A stretch of 45,323 nucleotides of DNA from Phycisphaerae bacterium (GTDB lineage Bacteria; Planctomycetota; Phycisphaerae; FEN-1346; JAACEH01): the NCBI GenBank assembly GCA_012729015.1, contig JAAYDY010000102.1:1-45323 (forward strand), read 5' to 3'. Each line of letters begins with the position of its first letter. Position 1 is the first letter of the stretch. Shown here one piece after another: positions 18,361-25,872 of this stretch. The notes beneath the pieces were generated by a model. That model ran no database searches and was not told the DNA's origin. It saw only the letters and a program-made list of their open reading frames with translations. Both the position numbers and the translations under genes were made by a program.

Positions 18361-18582
18361 ATGTCGCGAATCATGGCATCAGTTCTGTTGGCGGCCCTGA
18401 TCGGGCTGGCCGTGGGGGCTGTCGGCTGTCGCGTGCACGAGGGCGCCGAGGACGATACGCCCAAGGATCCCGAGGTGACGCGCCCGACCAGCGACGACGA
18501 CGCCTACCGTTCCCGCGGCTACAACGAAGCCATGCGGGAGTCCGAGACCGGGAACGGGGCGGAGGCGTCCGATGACGAGTGA
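18361..18582 (+). CDS. small putative lipoprotein
   Basis: The 73-aa product has an N-terminal hydrophobic stretch ending VGAVGC, a plausible lipobox with cysteine near 21. A short acidic, disordered tail rich in D, E, T and S follows. No family is recognised. GGAGG at 18350-18354 supports ATG 18361 over the upstream ATG 18304. The gene overlaps the next one by 11 bp, so it is the first gene of the operon. Confidence 0.65.
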   Translation: MSRIMASVLLAALIGLAVGAVGCRVHEGAEDDTPKDPEVTRPTSDDDAYRSRGYNEAMRESETGNGAEASDDE

Positions 18583-19543
18583 CCGGGCCAGAGCCTCGCT
18601 GGGCGTTGCGGCGGCCGCGGCGGGGATCCTGGCGGCGATGGTCGTCGGCGCCGCCGGGCAGGAGGCCGCGGTGCCGGAGGCTCCGGCGGGAGGCGGTGCC
18701 GTGGTGCCGTCGGCGCCCACGGCGACGACCGCAGACGCCACCAGTGCCGCTCAGGTGGACCGGGCCCGTGTGGCCGCGCTGGTTGCCGGACTGGGAGGCG
18801 AGGTATGGGCCGCTCGTGAGGAGGCCCAGAAGGCGCTTGCGGCCATGGGGCCCGACGCGTTGCCGGTGCTCGACGAAGGGTTGGCGGGGGTGAAGGATCC
18901 CGAGGTTCTGCGGCGGCTCAAGGAGGTCTATCGTCGGTGGGTGCTGCAGGAGCAGTATGCCGGCGACGACCTTCGCCCCGGGTTCCTCGGCATCCAGCTT
19001 GATGTGGTTGTGGGTGACGATCCGCGAATGGGCGAGCGGGAGAACGGCGTCCGAGTGATGGGCGTCGTCGCGGACACGGCGGCCGAACGCGGCGGACTGA
19101 AGGAAGGCGACCTGATCGTGTCGCTGAACGGGAAGAGGTTCCTGGGGGTTTTCGGCATCGACCATTTCAAGAATCGGATTCAGCGCATCGGCGCCGGCGG
19201 CGCGGTGCGCATGGGCATCTGGCGAGAACAGGCGTACCTGGAGCTGGACATCGTGCTCGGCGCACCGCCGGAGCCAACCGGTCGCACGGTGCGGATCGTC
19301 GATGGCGGTGGCCCGGTTCGGGAGATTGTCGTCCCGGGCGGTAGCGGTCAGGGCGAGGCCGACACACGCGTTCTCGATCATCGGTGGAATATGTGGTGGC
19401 AGAACCACGTTGCCGAGGCGGCACGGTCCGCGAGCAAGGCGGATCGGTCTGGCGGCGAGTCGTCGGGGACGTCGGCGCCGGTGGACAGCGCAGCTACGAC
19501 GGAGGCCGCCGCCGGCGGCGAGCACAGCAAGGAGAAGCCGTAA
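18572..19543 (+). CDS. exported PDZ-domain protein
   Basis: The 323-aa protein has a hydrophobic export signal (about 9-28). An A/P/T-rich linker and a helical segment (60-125, armadillo/HEAT-like) follow. Then comes a PDZ domain (about 137-230: GFLGIQLDVVVGDD, VMGVVADTAAERGGLKEGDLIVSLNGK). The tail is A/S/G-rich. There is no protease domain, so it is probably a substrate-recognition or scaffold protein in the envelope. It overlaps the lipoprotein gene upstream and ends 1 bp before rmlB. Confidence 0.8.
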   Translation: MTSDRARASLGVAAAAAGILAAMVVGAAGQEAAVPEAPAGGGAVVPSAPTATTADATSAAQVDRARVAALVAGLGGEVWAAREEAQKALAAMGPDALPVLDEGLAGVKDPEVLRRLKEVYRRWVLQEQYAGDDLRPGFLGIQLDVVVGDDPRMGERENGVRVMGVVADTAAERGGLKEGDLIVSLNGKRFLGVFGIDHFKNRIQRIGAGGAVRMGIWREQAYLELDIVLGAPPEPTGRTVRIVDGGGPVREIVVPGGSGQGEADTRVLDHRWNMWWQNHVAEAARSASKADRSGGESSGTSAPVDSAATTEAAAGGEHSKEKP

Positions 19544-19544
19544 C

Positions 19545-20552
19545 ATGCGATGGTTTGTCACGGGGGGTGCGGGGTTCATCGGGTCGAATTTCGTGCGTCT
19601 GGTGCTCCAGGAGCGGCCGGACGTAGAGATCGTGAACTACGACGCGCTGACCTATGCGGGCAACCTGGAGAACCTGGCGGACGTGAGCGACCATCCGCGG
19701 TACAGGTTCGTTCGGGGCAGGATCCAGGACGAGGCGTCTGTTCGCGAGGCGATGGCCGGCGGCGTGGACGCGGTGGTGAACTTCGCGGCCGAGAGTCACG
19801 TGGACCGTTCGATTGTCGGCGCGATGCCGTTCATCGAGACGAACGTCGTCGGAACGCAGGTGATGTTGGACGTGGCCCGGCAGGCGGGCGTGTCGCGGTT
19901 CGTTCACGTTTCGACCGACGAGGTGTACGGGTCGCTCGGGCCGCAGGGCGCCTTCACCGAGAGCACGCCGTTGGCGCCGAACTCGCCGTACTCGGCCAGC
20001 AAGGCCGCGAGCGACCTGCTGGTCCGCGCCGCCTGGCACACGCACGGCTATCCGACGGTGATCACGCGTTGCTCGAACAACTACGGGCCCTACCAGTTTC
20101 CCGAGAAACTCATTCCGCTGATGATCTCCAATGCCCTGGACGACAAGCCGCTGCCGGTGTACGGGCAGGGGGCCAACGTGCGCGACTGGATTCACGTGGA
20201 GGACCATTGCCGGGGCATCCTGGCGATTGTCGAACGCGGTCGGGCAGGGGAGGTCTACAACCTGGGCGGCCGCAGCGAACGGGCCAACCTCGACGTGGTG
20301 CGGGAGATTCTGCGGCAACTCGGCAAGAGCGAGAGCCTGATCCGCTATGTCAAGGACCGCCCGGGGCACGACCTGCGGTACGCCATCGACTGCACCAAGG
20401 CCGAGAGCGAGCTCGGGTGGACCCGCACGTGGGACTTCACGGCCGGACTGGCCCAGACCATTCGCTGGTATCGTGACCACGCGGACTGGTGGCGGCGCGT
20501 TCGCGACGGATCGTACCAGAAGTTCTACGACCTGTGGTACGCCGACCGCTGA
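19545..20552 (+). CDS. rfbB: dTDP-glucose 4,6-dehydratase
   Basis: The 335-aa enzyme is an extended SDR that makes dTDP-4-keto-6-deoxyglucose, the entry to dTDP-rhamnose and other deoxysugars. It has the NAD motif GGAGFIG (7-13), the VNYDALTYAGN segment (30-40), VSTDEVYG (122-129) with the catalytic D/E pair, and YSASK (Y149, K153). It also has a YGPYQFPEKLIPLM loop and a VRDWIHVEDHC segment. Length matches the family. The ATG at 19545 has AGGAG in the end of the PDZ gene. No rmlA, rmlC or rmlD lies next to it. Confidence 0.95.
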   Translation: MRWFVTGGAGFIGSNFVRLVLQERPDVEIVNYDALTYAGNLENLADVSDHPRYRFVRGRIQDEASVREAMAGGVDAVVNFAAESHVDRSIVGAMPFIETNVVGTQVMLDVARQAGVSRFVHVSTDEVYGSLGPQGAFTESTPLAPNSPYSASKAASDLLVRAAWHTHGYPTVITRCSNNYGPYQFPEKLIPLMISNALDDKPLPVYGQGANVRDWIHVEDHCRGILAIVERGRAGEVYNLGGRSERANLDVVREILRQLGKSESLIRYVKDRPGHDLRYAIDCTKAESELGWTRTWDFTAGLAQTIRWYRDHADWWRRVRDGSYQKFYDLWYADR

Positions 20553-20577
20553 GGCCGACAGGACGCCGAGGCCGATC

Positions 20578-21528
20578 ATGTCCCATTTCTCTCAACCGCC
20601 GGTAGTGCGTTACCGCGGCCCGATGGTGGACGGGCACATGCACGTGCGCACGGCCGCCGAAACGCGGCTGTTCGCGGAGATGGCCGCCGGCTACGGGGTC
20701 CGCACGTTCCTCGGCAACGGCGACCTGGGTTTCATCGCCGATTGCCGCCGCGCGTTTCCCGGCCGGTTTTACGGGTTGGTCCGGCTGCGCTACGACCTCA
20801 TCGGCGACGGTGCGGCCTTTGGACGCTGTGCGACGGACCTGATCGAGCGTGCGGTCGCCGAGGAAGACGTCCGGGGCGTGAAGTTCTGGTTCAAGCCGGC
20901 GTTCAACGCCGACACGGGGCTGTTCTGGGACGATCCGCGGCTCGATCCGGTGTTCGACCTGATGGGCCGGCGGCGGCTGGTCGCCCTGGTGCATATCGCC
21001 GATCCGGACGCCTGGTGGCGGCACGCCTATTGCGACACGGCCCGCTACGGCACGAAAGCTGCCACGTACCGCCAACTGGTCAACCGTCTGCGGCGCCATC
21101 CCGACGTGCAGGTTCAGGCGGCCCACCTGGGTGGCGACCCGGAGCATCTGGATCACCTCGACCGGTTGCTCGACGAGCATCCGAATCTCTGGTTCGACCT
21201 GTCGGCCACGAAATGGATGGCCAGGGAACTGTCCCGGCAGGCGGACGCGGCGCGGGACTTCATCCTCCGGCGGGCGGACCGCCTCGTCTGGGGTAGCGAC
21301 CTGGTGGTTGGCCGCCGGCCGGACATGACCTTCGACGACTACGCCACGCGGTACTACGTCCATCGCCACCTGTGGGAAGGTCGCGGGCCGCTGCCGTCGC
21401 CGATTTCCGATGAAGACGCCGAACAGGAACCGGTGATCGTTCAGGGGCTGGATCTGCCGATGGATGTCCTCGAGCAGCTCTATAGGCTGAATGCAGAGCA
21501 TCTGTATGGGATCTGCGCCGCCGAGTGA
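20578..21528 (+). CDS. amidohydrolase-2 family protein
   Basis: The 316-aa TIM-barrel metal hydrolase shows DGHMHV (H20, H22), KFWFKPAFN, LVHIADPDAWW, QAAHLGGDPEH and LVWGSDLVV. These are the strand-end metal and catalytic motifs of the amidohydro-related family. The substrate cannot be predicted. It starts 25 bp after rfbB and is probably the last gene of that operon. No signal peptide is present, so it should be cytoplasmic. Confidence 0.85.
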   Translation: MSHFSQPPVVRYRGPMVDGHMHVRTAAETRLFAEMAAGYGVRTFLGNGDLGFIADCRRAFPGRFYGLVRLRYDLIGDGAAFGRCATDLIERAVAEEDVRGVKFWFKPAFNADTGLFWDDPRLDPVFDLMGRRRLVALVHIADPDAWWRHAYCDTARYGTKAATYRQLVNRLRRHPDVQVQAAHLGGDPEHLDHLDRLLDEHPNLWFDLSATKWMARELSRQADAARDFILRRADRLVWGSDLVVGRRPDMTFDDYATRYYVHRHLWEGRGPLPSPISDEDAEQEPVIVQGLDLPMDVLEQLYRLNAEHLYGICAAE

Positions 21529-21558
21529 GGCGGCGCGATCGCAAGGGCGCCGGCACAG

Positions 21559-21900
21559 TCACGAATCGTCAAGGTCCAGAGGCTGGCGGGAGGCCGCGGA
21601 CCCCGGGGCCTGGCTTCTGTCTTCCATCGCGGCCTTGCGGTACGCTTCCTTGCGGCGGTGTTGCAGGTGGGCCAGGCCGACGGTCGCGATCACGGCGACA
21701 ATCACCAGGACCGTGGTTCCGACGATCATCCAGAGATTGTGGCCGTCGTGGTTGTCGGCGTTAGTGTCGTCGGAAGGCGGATTGCCGTCGGCGGCCACGG
21801 CTTCCTGTTGGCGCAGGGACGGAGCGTTCCCCGTAAGAGCCATGTAGCTGACGAGGAGTACAGCCAGAATGAGAGTCCAGGCCACATACGTGCGATTCAA
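21559..21900 (-). CDS. small two-helix membrane protein
   Basis: The 113-aa product has two predicted membrane helices (about 6-24 and 56-78) around a short acidic loop (QQEAVAADGNPPSDDTNADN), and a charged C-terminal tail. No family is recognised. The start is probably TTG 21900, which has GGGGAG 6 bp upstream; GTG 21924 is the alternative. It is convergent with the amidohydrolase gene, 30 bp away, and follows tRNA-Leu on the same strand. Confidence 0.6.
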   Translation of the reverse strand: MNRTYVAWTLILAVLLVSYMALTGNAPSLRQQEAVAADGNPPSDDTNADNHDGHNLWMIVGTTVLVIVAVIATVGLAHLQHRRKEAYRKAAMEDRSQAPGSAASRQPLDLDDS

Positions 21901-21996
21901 CGGAAGCTCCCCAGCAAACAGCACAGACCGTTGATCTCAGACGTGTACGACTGACGTGCGATATGCCGGCCGTGTTGCGAATCTCAGGAGCAAATG

Positions 21997-22083
21997 TGGT
22001 GCTCGGGACAGGATTTGAACCTGCAAGCCCAAACGGGCACTACGACCTCAACGTAGCGTGTCTGCCAATTCCACCACCCGAGC
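21997..22083 (-). tRNA. tRNA-Leu (anticodon GAG)
   Basis: On the minus strand the gene begins GCTCGGGTGGTGGAATTGG, and its acceptor stem pairs with CCCGAGC. The anticodon stem CTACG/CGTAG encloses the loop TTGAGGT, giving GAG. A long variable arm (TGCCCGTTTGGGC) and a GGTTCAAATCC T-arm mark a class II leucine tRNA. The CCA end is encoded (21997-21999). Confidence 0.95.
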
Positions 22084-22115
22084 ACTCAGTTCTCTCGACA
22101 ATCGCTTATTGGCTC

Positions 22116-22145
22116 ATTATATCCTGAGCCTCCGCGCGCCGTCAA
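22116..22145 (-). promoter_or_regulatory. promoter for tRNA-Leu
   Basis: On the minus strand, TTGACG (22140-22145), an 18-nt spacer and a perfect TATAAT (22116-22121) lie 33 bp before the tRNA 5' end. Confidence 0.7.
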
Positions 22146-22279
22146 GACCGCATGTCGCCAATCATGTGGCCAATTGTCACCGAGTGCCCGCGGAGGAATG
22201 CGTCGCGACACGCCGGCGTGGTCTTCCGCGACGGCTGTCCTCGGGGGCAGGGGATGTGCGGCCGGGTCCGGGCAGGGGC

Positions 22280-22307
22280 TTGCCGCGGATTGTGGCGGCT
22301 GTATAAT
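22280..22307 (+). promoter_or_regulatory. promoter for the 22372 membrane protein
   Basis: TTGCCG (22280-22285), a 16-nt spacer and a perfect TATAAT (22302-22307) lie 65 bp before the ATG. Confidence 0.6.
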
Positions 22308-22371
22308 CCAATGGCGCAATGGCGGCGGTTCGCTGCGTCCAGCACGGAATCATGTCCAAAGGAGACCCGCG

Positions 22372-22812
22372 ATGTCCGAAACCACGAGTGCCCTGACCGC
22401 GTCCGCTGCGTCCGATGCCCGCCATGCTCCGAAGTTCGGCACGGCCGCCCGCGTTTTCGCGCAACTGCTTCTGGTGATTTCATTCCTGGGCATCGGCGGC
22501 GTCATCGTCACCGTGTTCACGTACGTGCCGTTCGTCGTCGAGGACGTCGAGGGGGCGTCGCTTGATGTCGGCTCGCTGACCATGACGACGTTTCACGTCA
22601 GCCAGTTTGCCCACGACTACTGGTACCTGGCGGTGGGCGGCTACCTGCTGTTCTTCACTGCGGCGACGTTCGCCTGCTGGAGCCGCGCGGTGGCGGCCCG
22701 GGTAGCCCTGGCCCTGGCCACCGTGTGCCTGATGGTGTCGGCGTTCTTCTGCATCTCGTTCGCCCTGGGCCTGATCGAGGCCGTCCAGCAACTGGCGAGG
22801 CTCGTCGTGTAA
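22372..22812 (+). CDS. three-helix membrane protein of unknown function
   Basis: The 146-aa protein has membrane helices at about 30-56, 83-103 and 109-135, with a polar loop (57-82: VEDVEGASLDVGSL) after the first. No domain is recognised. AAAGGAG lies 7 bp before the ATG and a good promoter lies upstream. Base composition is like its neighbours. It is a single-gene unit. Confidence 0.75.
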   Translation: MSETTSALTASAASDARHAPKFGTAARVFAQLLLVISFLGIGGVIVTVFTYVPFVVEDVEGASLDVGSLTMTTFHVSQFAHDYWYLAVGGYLLFFTAATFACWSRAVAARVALALATVCLMVSAFFCISFALGLIEAVQQLARLVV

Positions 22813-22921
22813 CACGGTTGCATGCAGGAGCGGGCCCACGGACCGGTTCCGTTCGTGCCGGCGGCTCGGGGCACGTTTCCGATGAATCGCGTTCGTCAGA
22901 GGGCATCGCATGGCCATGGAA

Positions 22922-23022
22922 AACAGTATACTGTCCCCCGACGGTCCGACGGTCTATACTGTCCCCAGTGGGTCCGGACATGATAACAGTATACTGTCCC
23001 CAGTGGGTCCCAGTGGGGACAG
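22922..23022 (+). repeat. three TATACTGTCCCC repeats ending in an inverted repeat
   Basis: Copies lie at 22922-22938 (AACAGTATACTGTCCCC), 22955-22977 (TATACTGTCCCCAGTGGGTCCGG) and 22985-23011 (AACAGTATACTGTCCCCAG then TGGGTCCC). The third copy begins a perfect 9-bp inverted repeat, CTGTCCCCA (22994-23002) with TGGGGACAG (23014-23022). The look is that of REP-like elements found near RAYT genes, but no transposase remains here. Confidence 0.7.
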
Positions 23023-23200
23023 CCTGTTCTGATGGTACATGGCCGAGAGGCATACTGCAGGTCACTTCGGGAAACACTGCAGAGGCACGGTGTGAGTCTG
23101 CCGTAGGATGGGCCTGGCAGCCTCCACGCACTATACTCAGCAGGAACGGTTGGGGTGCACGGGAGTCCAGAGTCTGGTGAGCAGAGGAGGGGAAGCGGCA

Positions 23201-24238
23201 ATGAGTCGGAAGACGGCCATCGACACAGTGAATCTGTGCTCGCACGAACGGCCGGCACACTGCGAGTTCACGCTGCACCACGAGTTGATGGAGCGGGTGA
23301 CCGGGCTTTCGCGACACGATGAGGGCTTTGAACAGCGTTTTCGCGAGCTCTGGCAGATCGATTTCGTGTGGTACACCAACGACGGCCCGGTTCCGCGAGA
23401 CAAGCTGGGCCGCCAGGCCGACATGGGGCACGCCAGGTTCATGGCCGACGGCAGCGACTTCCGCGACGTCAGGACCAACCCGTTTCAGTCCCCAGACGAG
23501 GTGCTGTCGTTTGACGCGGTCGAGGAATACGGCCTGCCGAACAGTGACGACCTGACCGCCCACTTCCGCGCTTCCCACCAGCAGGCGAAGGCGAGATGCC
23601 CCGACGCGCTCGTGCCCGGAGGTTTTTACGATACGCTTGTCAGCGGGGCCATCCGGGCGTTCGGGTGGGATCAGATGTTGATGGCGGCTGCGGATCAGGA
23701 CCGCTTTGAGCGGGTCCTCGACAGTTTCTGCGAACTGGCCCTCCACCACTTCCGGGCGTGGGCCAGGACGGGCATCGAGGCGTTCATCTGCCACGATGAC
23801 ATGGTCTGGACCAGCGGCCCGTTCATGCATCCGGACTTCTACCGGCGAGCCGTCTTCCCCCGGTACAGGAAACTCTGGGAGGTGCTGCACGAGGCGGGCA
23901 TCAAGGTCATCTATTGCTGCGACGGCAACTTCACGATGTTCCTTGACGATGTGGCCGCCGCCGGGGCCGACGGCTTCATCGTCGAGCCCGCGACCTCGTT
24001 CGACATCCTGACTGAGAAGTTCGGCCGCACCCACGTTCTGGTCGGCAGCCATGTGGACTGCCGCACGCTGACGTTCGGCACTCGCGAAGGAATCCGCGAG
24101 GAGATCGACGCCTCGCTGGCCGTCGGCCTGCCGTGTCCGGGCTGGGTCTGCGTGGTCGGCAATCACATCGCCCCCAACGTGCCGGTGGACAACGCCCTGT
24201 TCTATTACGACTACTTGAGCCGGCACTGGCGACGGTAG
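23201..24238 (+). CDS. uroporphyrinogen decarboxylase-like (UroD/MtaA-type) protein
   Basis: The 345-aa protein has the UroD-like TIM-barrel layout: AFICHDDMVWTSGPFMHPDFYR, a VIYCCDGNFTMFLDDVAAAGADGFIVEP segment, LVGSHVDCRTLTFGTREGI and a C-terminal VCVVGNHIAPNVPVDN. Members of this group include corrinoid-dependent methyltransferases as well as haem-pathway UroD; this one is a diverged paralogue, not clearly haem-related. GGAGG precedes ATG 23201; a TATACT (23132-23137) lacks a clear -35. It is separated from the repeats by about 180 bp. A role in demethylating a substrate of the downstream cluster is only a guess. Confidence 0.75.
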   Translation: MSRKTAIDTVNLCSHERPAHCEFTLHHELMERVTGLSRHDEGFEQRFRELWQIDFVWYTNDGPVPRDKLGRQADMGHARFMADGSDFRDVRTNPFQSPDEVLSFDAVEEYGLPNSDDLTAHFRASHQQAKARCPDALVPGGFYDTLVSGAIRAFGWDQMLMAAADQDRFERVLDSFCELALHHFRAWARTGIEAFICHDDMVWTSGPFMHPDFYRRAVFPRYRKLWEVLHEAGIKVIYCCDGNFTMFLDDVAAAGADGFIVEPATSFDILTEKFGRTHVLVGSHVDCRTLTFGTREGIREEIDASLAVGLPCPGWVCVVGNHIAPNVPVDNALFYYDYLSRHWRR

Positions 24239-24479
24239 CAGCGGGTAGGGTGGTCCCTCGAGGCCCACACGGGGCATTGGTCTCGTGGCCGGCGCCCACA
24301 CCGCTGGAAGACGGATGGTCTGCAGCAATTCCTCAACTCAACCTGATGCCCGTGGAATCTCCGAACAGGACAGATGGCCGCACGAGTGGAACCGGGGGCG
24401 GACGCGGTGTCACAGGTTCTGGTCTGGCATCCGTCAGGCCAGGGGCGAGGTCCACTGACATTGCGTTGCGCCAACCATT
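24239..24479. other. intergenic stretch before the operator array
   Basis: No gene is supported here. Two partial half-sites (TGGAA near 24353 and 24387) resemble the operator half but lack a matching partner at the right distance. Confidence 0.5.
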
Positions 24480-24541
24480 TTCCGCTCGGTGGAACACGCA
24501 AATCCCATGCCGTGGAATGCCGACTCTCCCACCATGTGGAA
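24480..24541 (+). promoter_or_regulatory. three phased 15-bp inverted repeats, putative IclR-family operators
   Basis: TTCCG-CTCGG-TGGAA (24480-24494), TCCCA-TGCCG-TGGAA (24503-24517) and TCCCA-CCATG-TGGAA (24527-24541) begin 23 and 24 bp apart, roughly on one face of the helix. The last ends 13 bp before the -35 of the next promoter. The same motif flanks the promoter of the IclR gene (29523-29537 and 29598-29612). Confidence 0.65.
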
Positions 24542-24554
24542 TATATGGATTCGT

Positions 24555-24584
24555 TTGACCCGGCAGTTTTTTCTGTGCTATAGT
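24555..24584 (+). promoter_or_regulatory. promoter for the 24664 PEP-CTERM gene
   Basis: TTGACC (24555-24560), an 18-nt spacer and TATAGT (24579-24584) lie about 80 bp before the ATG and directly downstream of the three operator-like sites. Confidence 0.65.
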
Positions 24585-24663
24585 CCTTCTAGGAGTGTGA
24601 GTGGCGGAATGACCACTCGGTGTGGTTGCCACGATACCTGGGGTTTTTTTGGGAGATGAGACA

Positions 24664-25362
24664 ATGAGAAAGCTGATGATTGGGGCGGTCGCGGTGGCGA
24701 TTGCAGCGATGGTGTCGCCGTTGGCCCGTGCTGATTACGTCCAGTACCAGATAGCGGCGAGTGCGGATGACGGATACTGCACCAGCTCGACGGTCACTCC
24801 GACGGGAAGTGGCCTGTTCTTTCCGCCGCCCGTCACTACCTCCAATCAGGTCAAGTCGTTCGTGCGATGGTCCGTGGACATCCCTGCCCGTGCGTCCATT
24901 GACATGGCTCTGCTGACGTGCTTCATGAACGATAACACGGGTGGTCTGCCGGTTCGCCTGACCCTGATCGATTCCGACAACTGTCCCGAGTTGTCCGCGG
25001 GCACGAACCCCTGGGGCGCTGCCACGGTAGCCGCAGCCACGGTGGAGACATTGTCGCCGGCGTATCAGAACGGGTACTGGTATCAGTTCCCAATCGAGCT
25101 CAGAGATCTTGTCCAGGCGTTCGTTAACCGTCCGGGTTACACGCCGGGCAACTACATCGGCCTGATCATTGAGAGAATCAACGACGGAACGTCGTCGTCC
25201 TCTTCGTGCCAGATCCGGCAGTGGGACAGGGGGACGCATACCGACGGCGCCAAGCTCGACGTGACCTACTCGGTCGTGCCCGAGCCGGCGACCATGGGCC
25301 TGTTGGGTCTGGGCATCGTGGGTCTGGTGGCCCGTCGGAGCCGGAAGGCCACCCGTCGGTAA
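24664..25362 (+). CDS. PEP-CTERM protein with one Cys-containing DNRLRE-like module
   Basis: The 232-aa protein has a signal peptide (1-23). One beta-sandwich-like module spans about 25-200: VQYQIAAS, DDGYC, SFVRWSVDIP, LIDSDNCPEL, LVQAFVNRPGYTPGNYIGL and KLDVTYS. It ends in the PEP-CTERM tail VPEPATMGLLGLGIVGLVA plus a basic end (205-232). The same module occurs twice in the next protein. It resembles DNRLRE/CBM96-type modules, which bind or decorate surface glycans; this is by pattern only. The promoter has three putative IclR operators, so regulation by the nearby IclR protein is likely. Confidence 0.85.
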   Translation: MRKLMIGAVAVAIAAMVSPLARADYVQYQIAASADDGYCTSSTVTPTGSGLFFPPPVTTSNQVKSFVRWSVDIPARASIDMALLTCFMNDNTGGLPVRLTLIDSDNCPELSAGTNPWGAATVAAATVETLSPAYQNGYWYQFPIELRDLVQAFVNRPGYTPGNYIGLIIERINDGTSSSSSCQIRQWDRGTHTDGAKLDVTYSVVPEPATMGLLGLGIVGLVARRSRKATRR

Positions 25363-25441
25363 GCACCGCCCAGTTCGCAGGGAGCCTGCCGCCGGGGGGC
25401 TCCCCTTTCGAGAACGATCTGCGGTTCTCTGGGCATGTGTA

Positions 25442-25480
25442 CCCGGTACCGGCCCTGGCGGCCGGTACCGGGCTTCTTTC
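25442..25480 (+). terminator. intrinsic terminator after the PEP-CTERM gene
   Basis: A perfect 13-bp stem (25442-25454 CCCGGTACCGGCC with 25460-25472) and a 5-nt loop are followed by CTTCTTTC. It should separate this gene from the 1137-aa gene downstream. Confidence 0.85.
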
Positions 25481-25872
25481 TGGTCAGGATAGATTCTTCT
25501 GGGCCGTTCTGTGCTTCCGGGGGCAGGTGGCCACATCAGCCACGACGTGCAACCAGTCAAGAGCCACCTGCCGCTACTTCCTGCGGCGGCATGAGAGGAA
25601 CGTGAGGATGGCCTGCCTTCGCTCTTGCACAAGTGCAGCCAATGTCAGTCGGTGCACACCTGTGTGCACGGCAGCGTCCATGTCCGCATCCTGCACGGGG
25701 CTTCGCATCATCTGATTGCCCCCGTCTCAGACCCATGTCTTCGTCCGGCGGCCCGTCTTCGGGCGCCACAAACGTGACTGTGCATGTCCTGACGGCGACG
25801 TCCCGGCCGCGTGACCGGGCTCCGCGCCCGTCAACCAGGCGTCGGGGTCTCAACTCTTGAGGAGAACGAACA
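25481..25872. other. intergenic stretch with a perfect 18-bp palindrome
   Basis: No gene or clear promoter is seen. GTGCACAC-CT-GTGTGCAC (25652-25669) is a perfect palindrome with an 8-bp arm, and TGCACAAGTGCA lies about 20 bp before it. They could be operator sites for the gene at 25873. Confidence 0.5.

Noticed and set aside
21997..22083. tRNA-Leu as an integration site for a genomic island
   Set aside because: No integrase gene and no second copy of the tRNA 3' end were seen in the window.
24343..24391. Further operator copies around TGGAA at 24353 and 24387
   Set aside because: The partner half-sites at the correct 5-bp distance do not match TYCCR.
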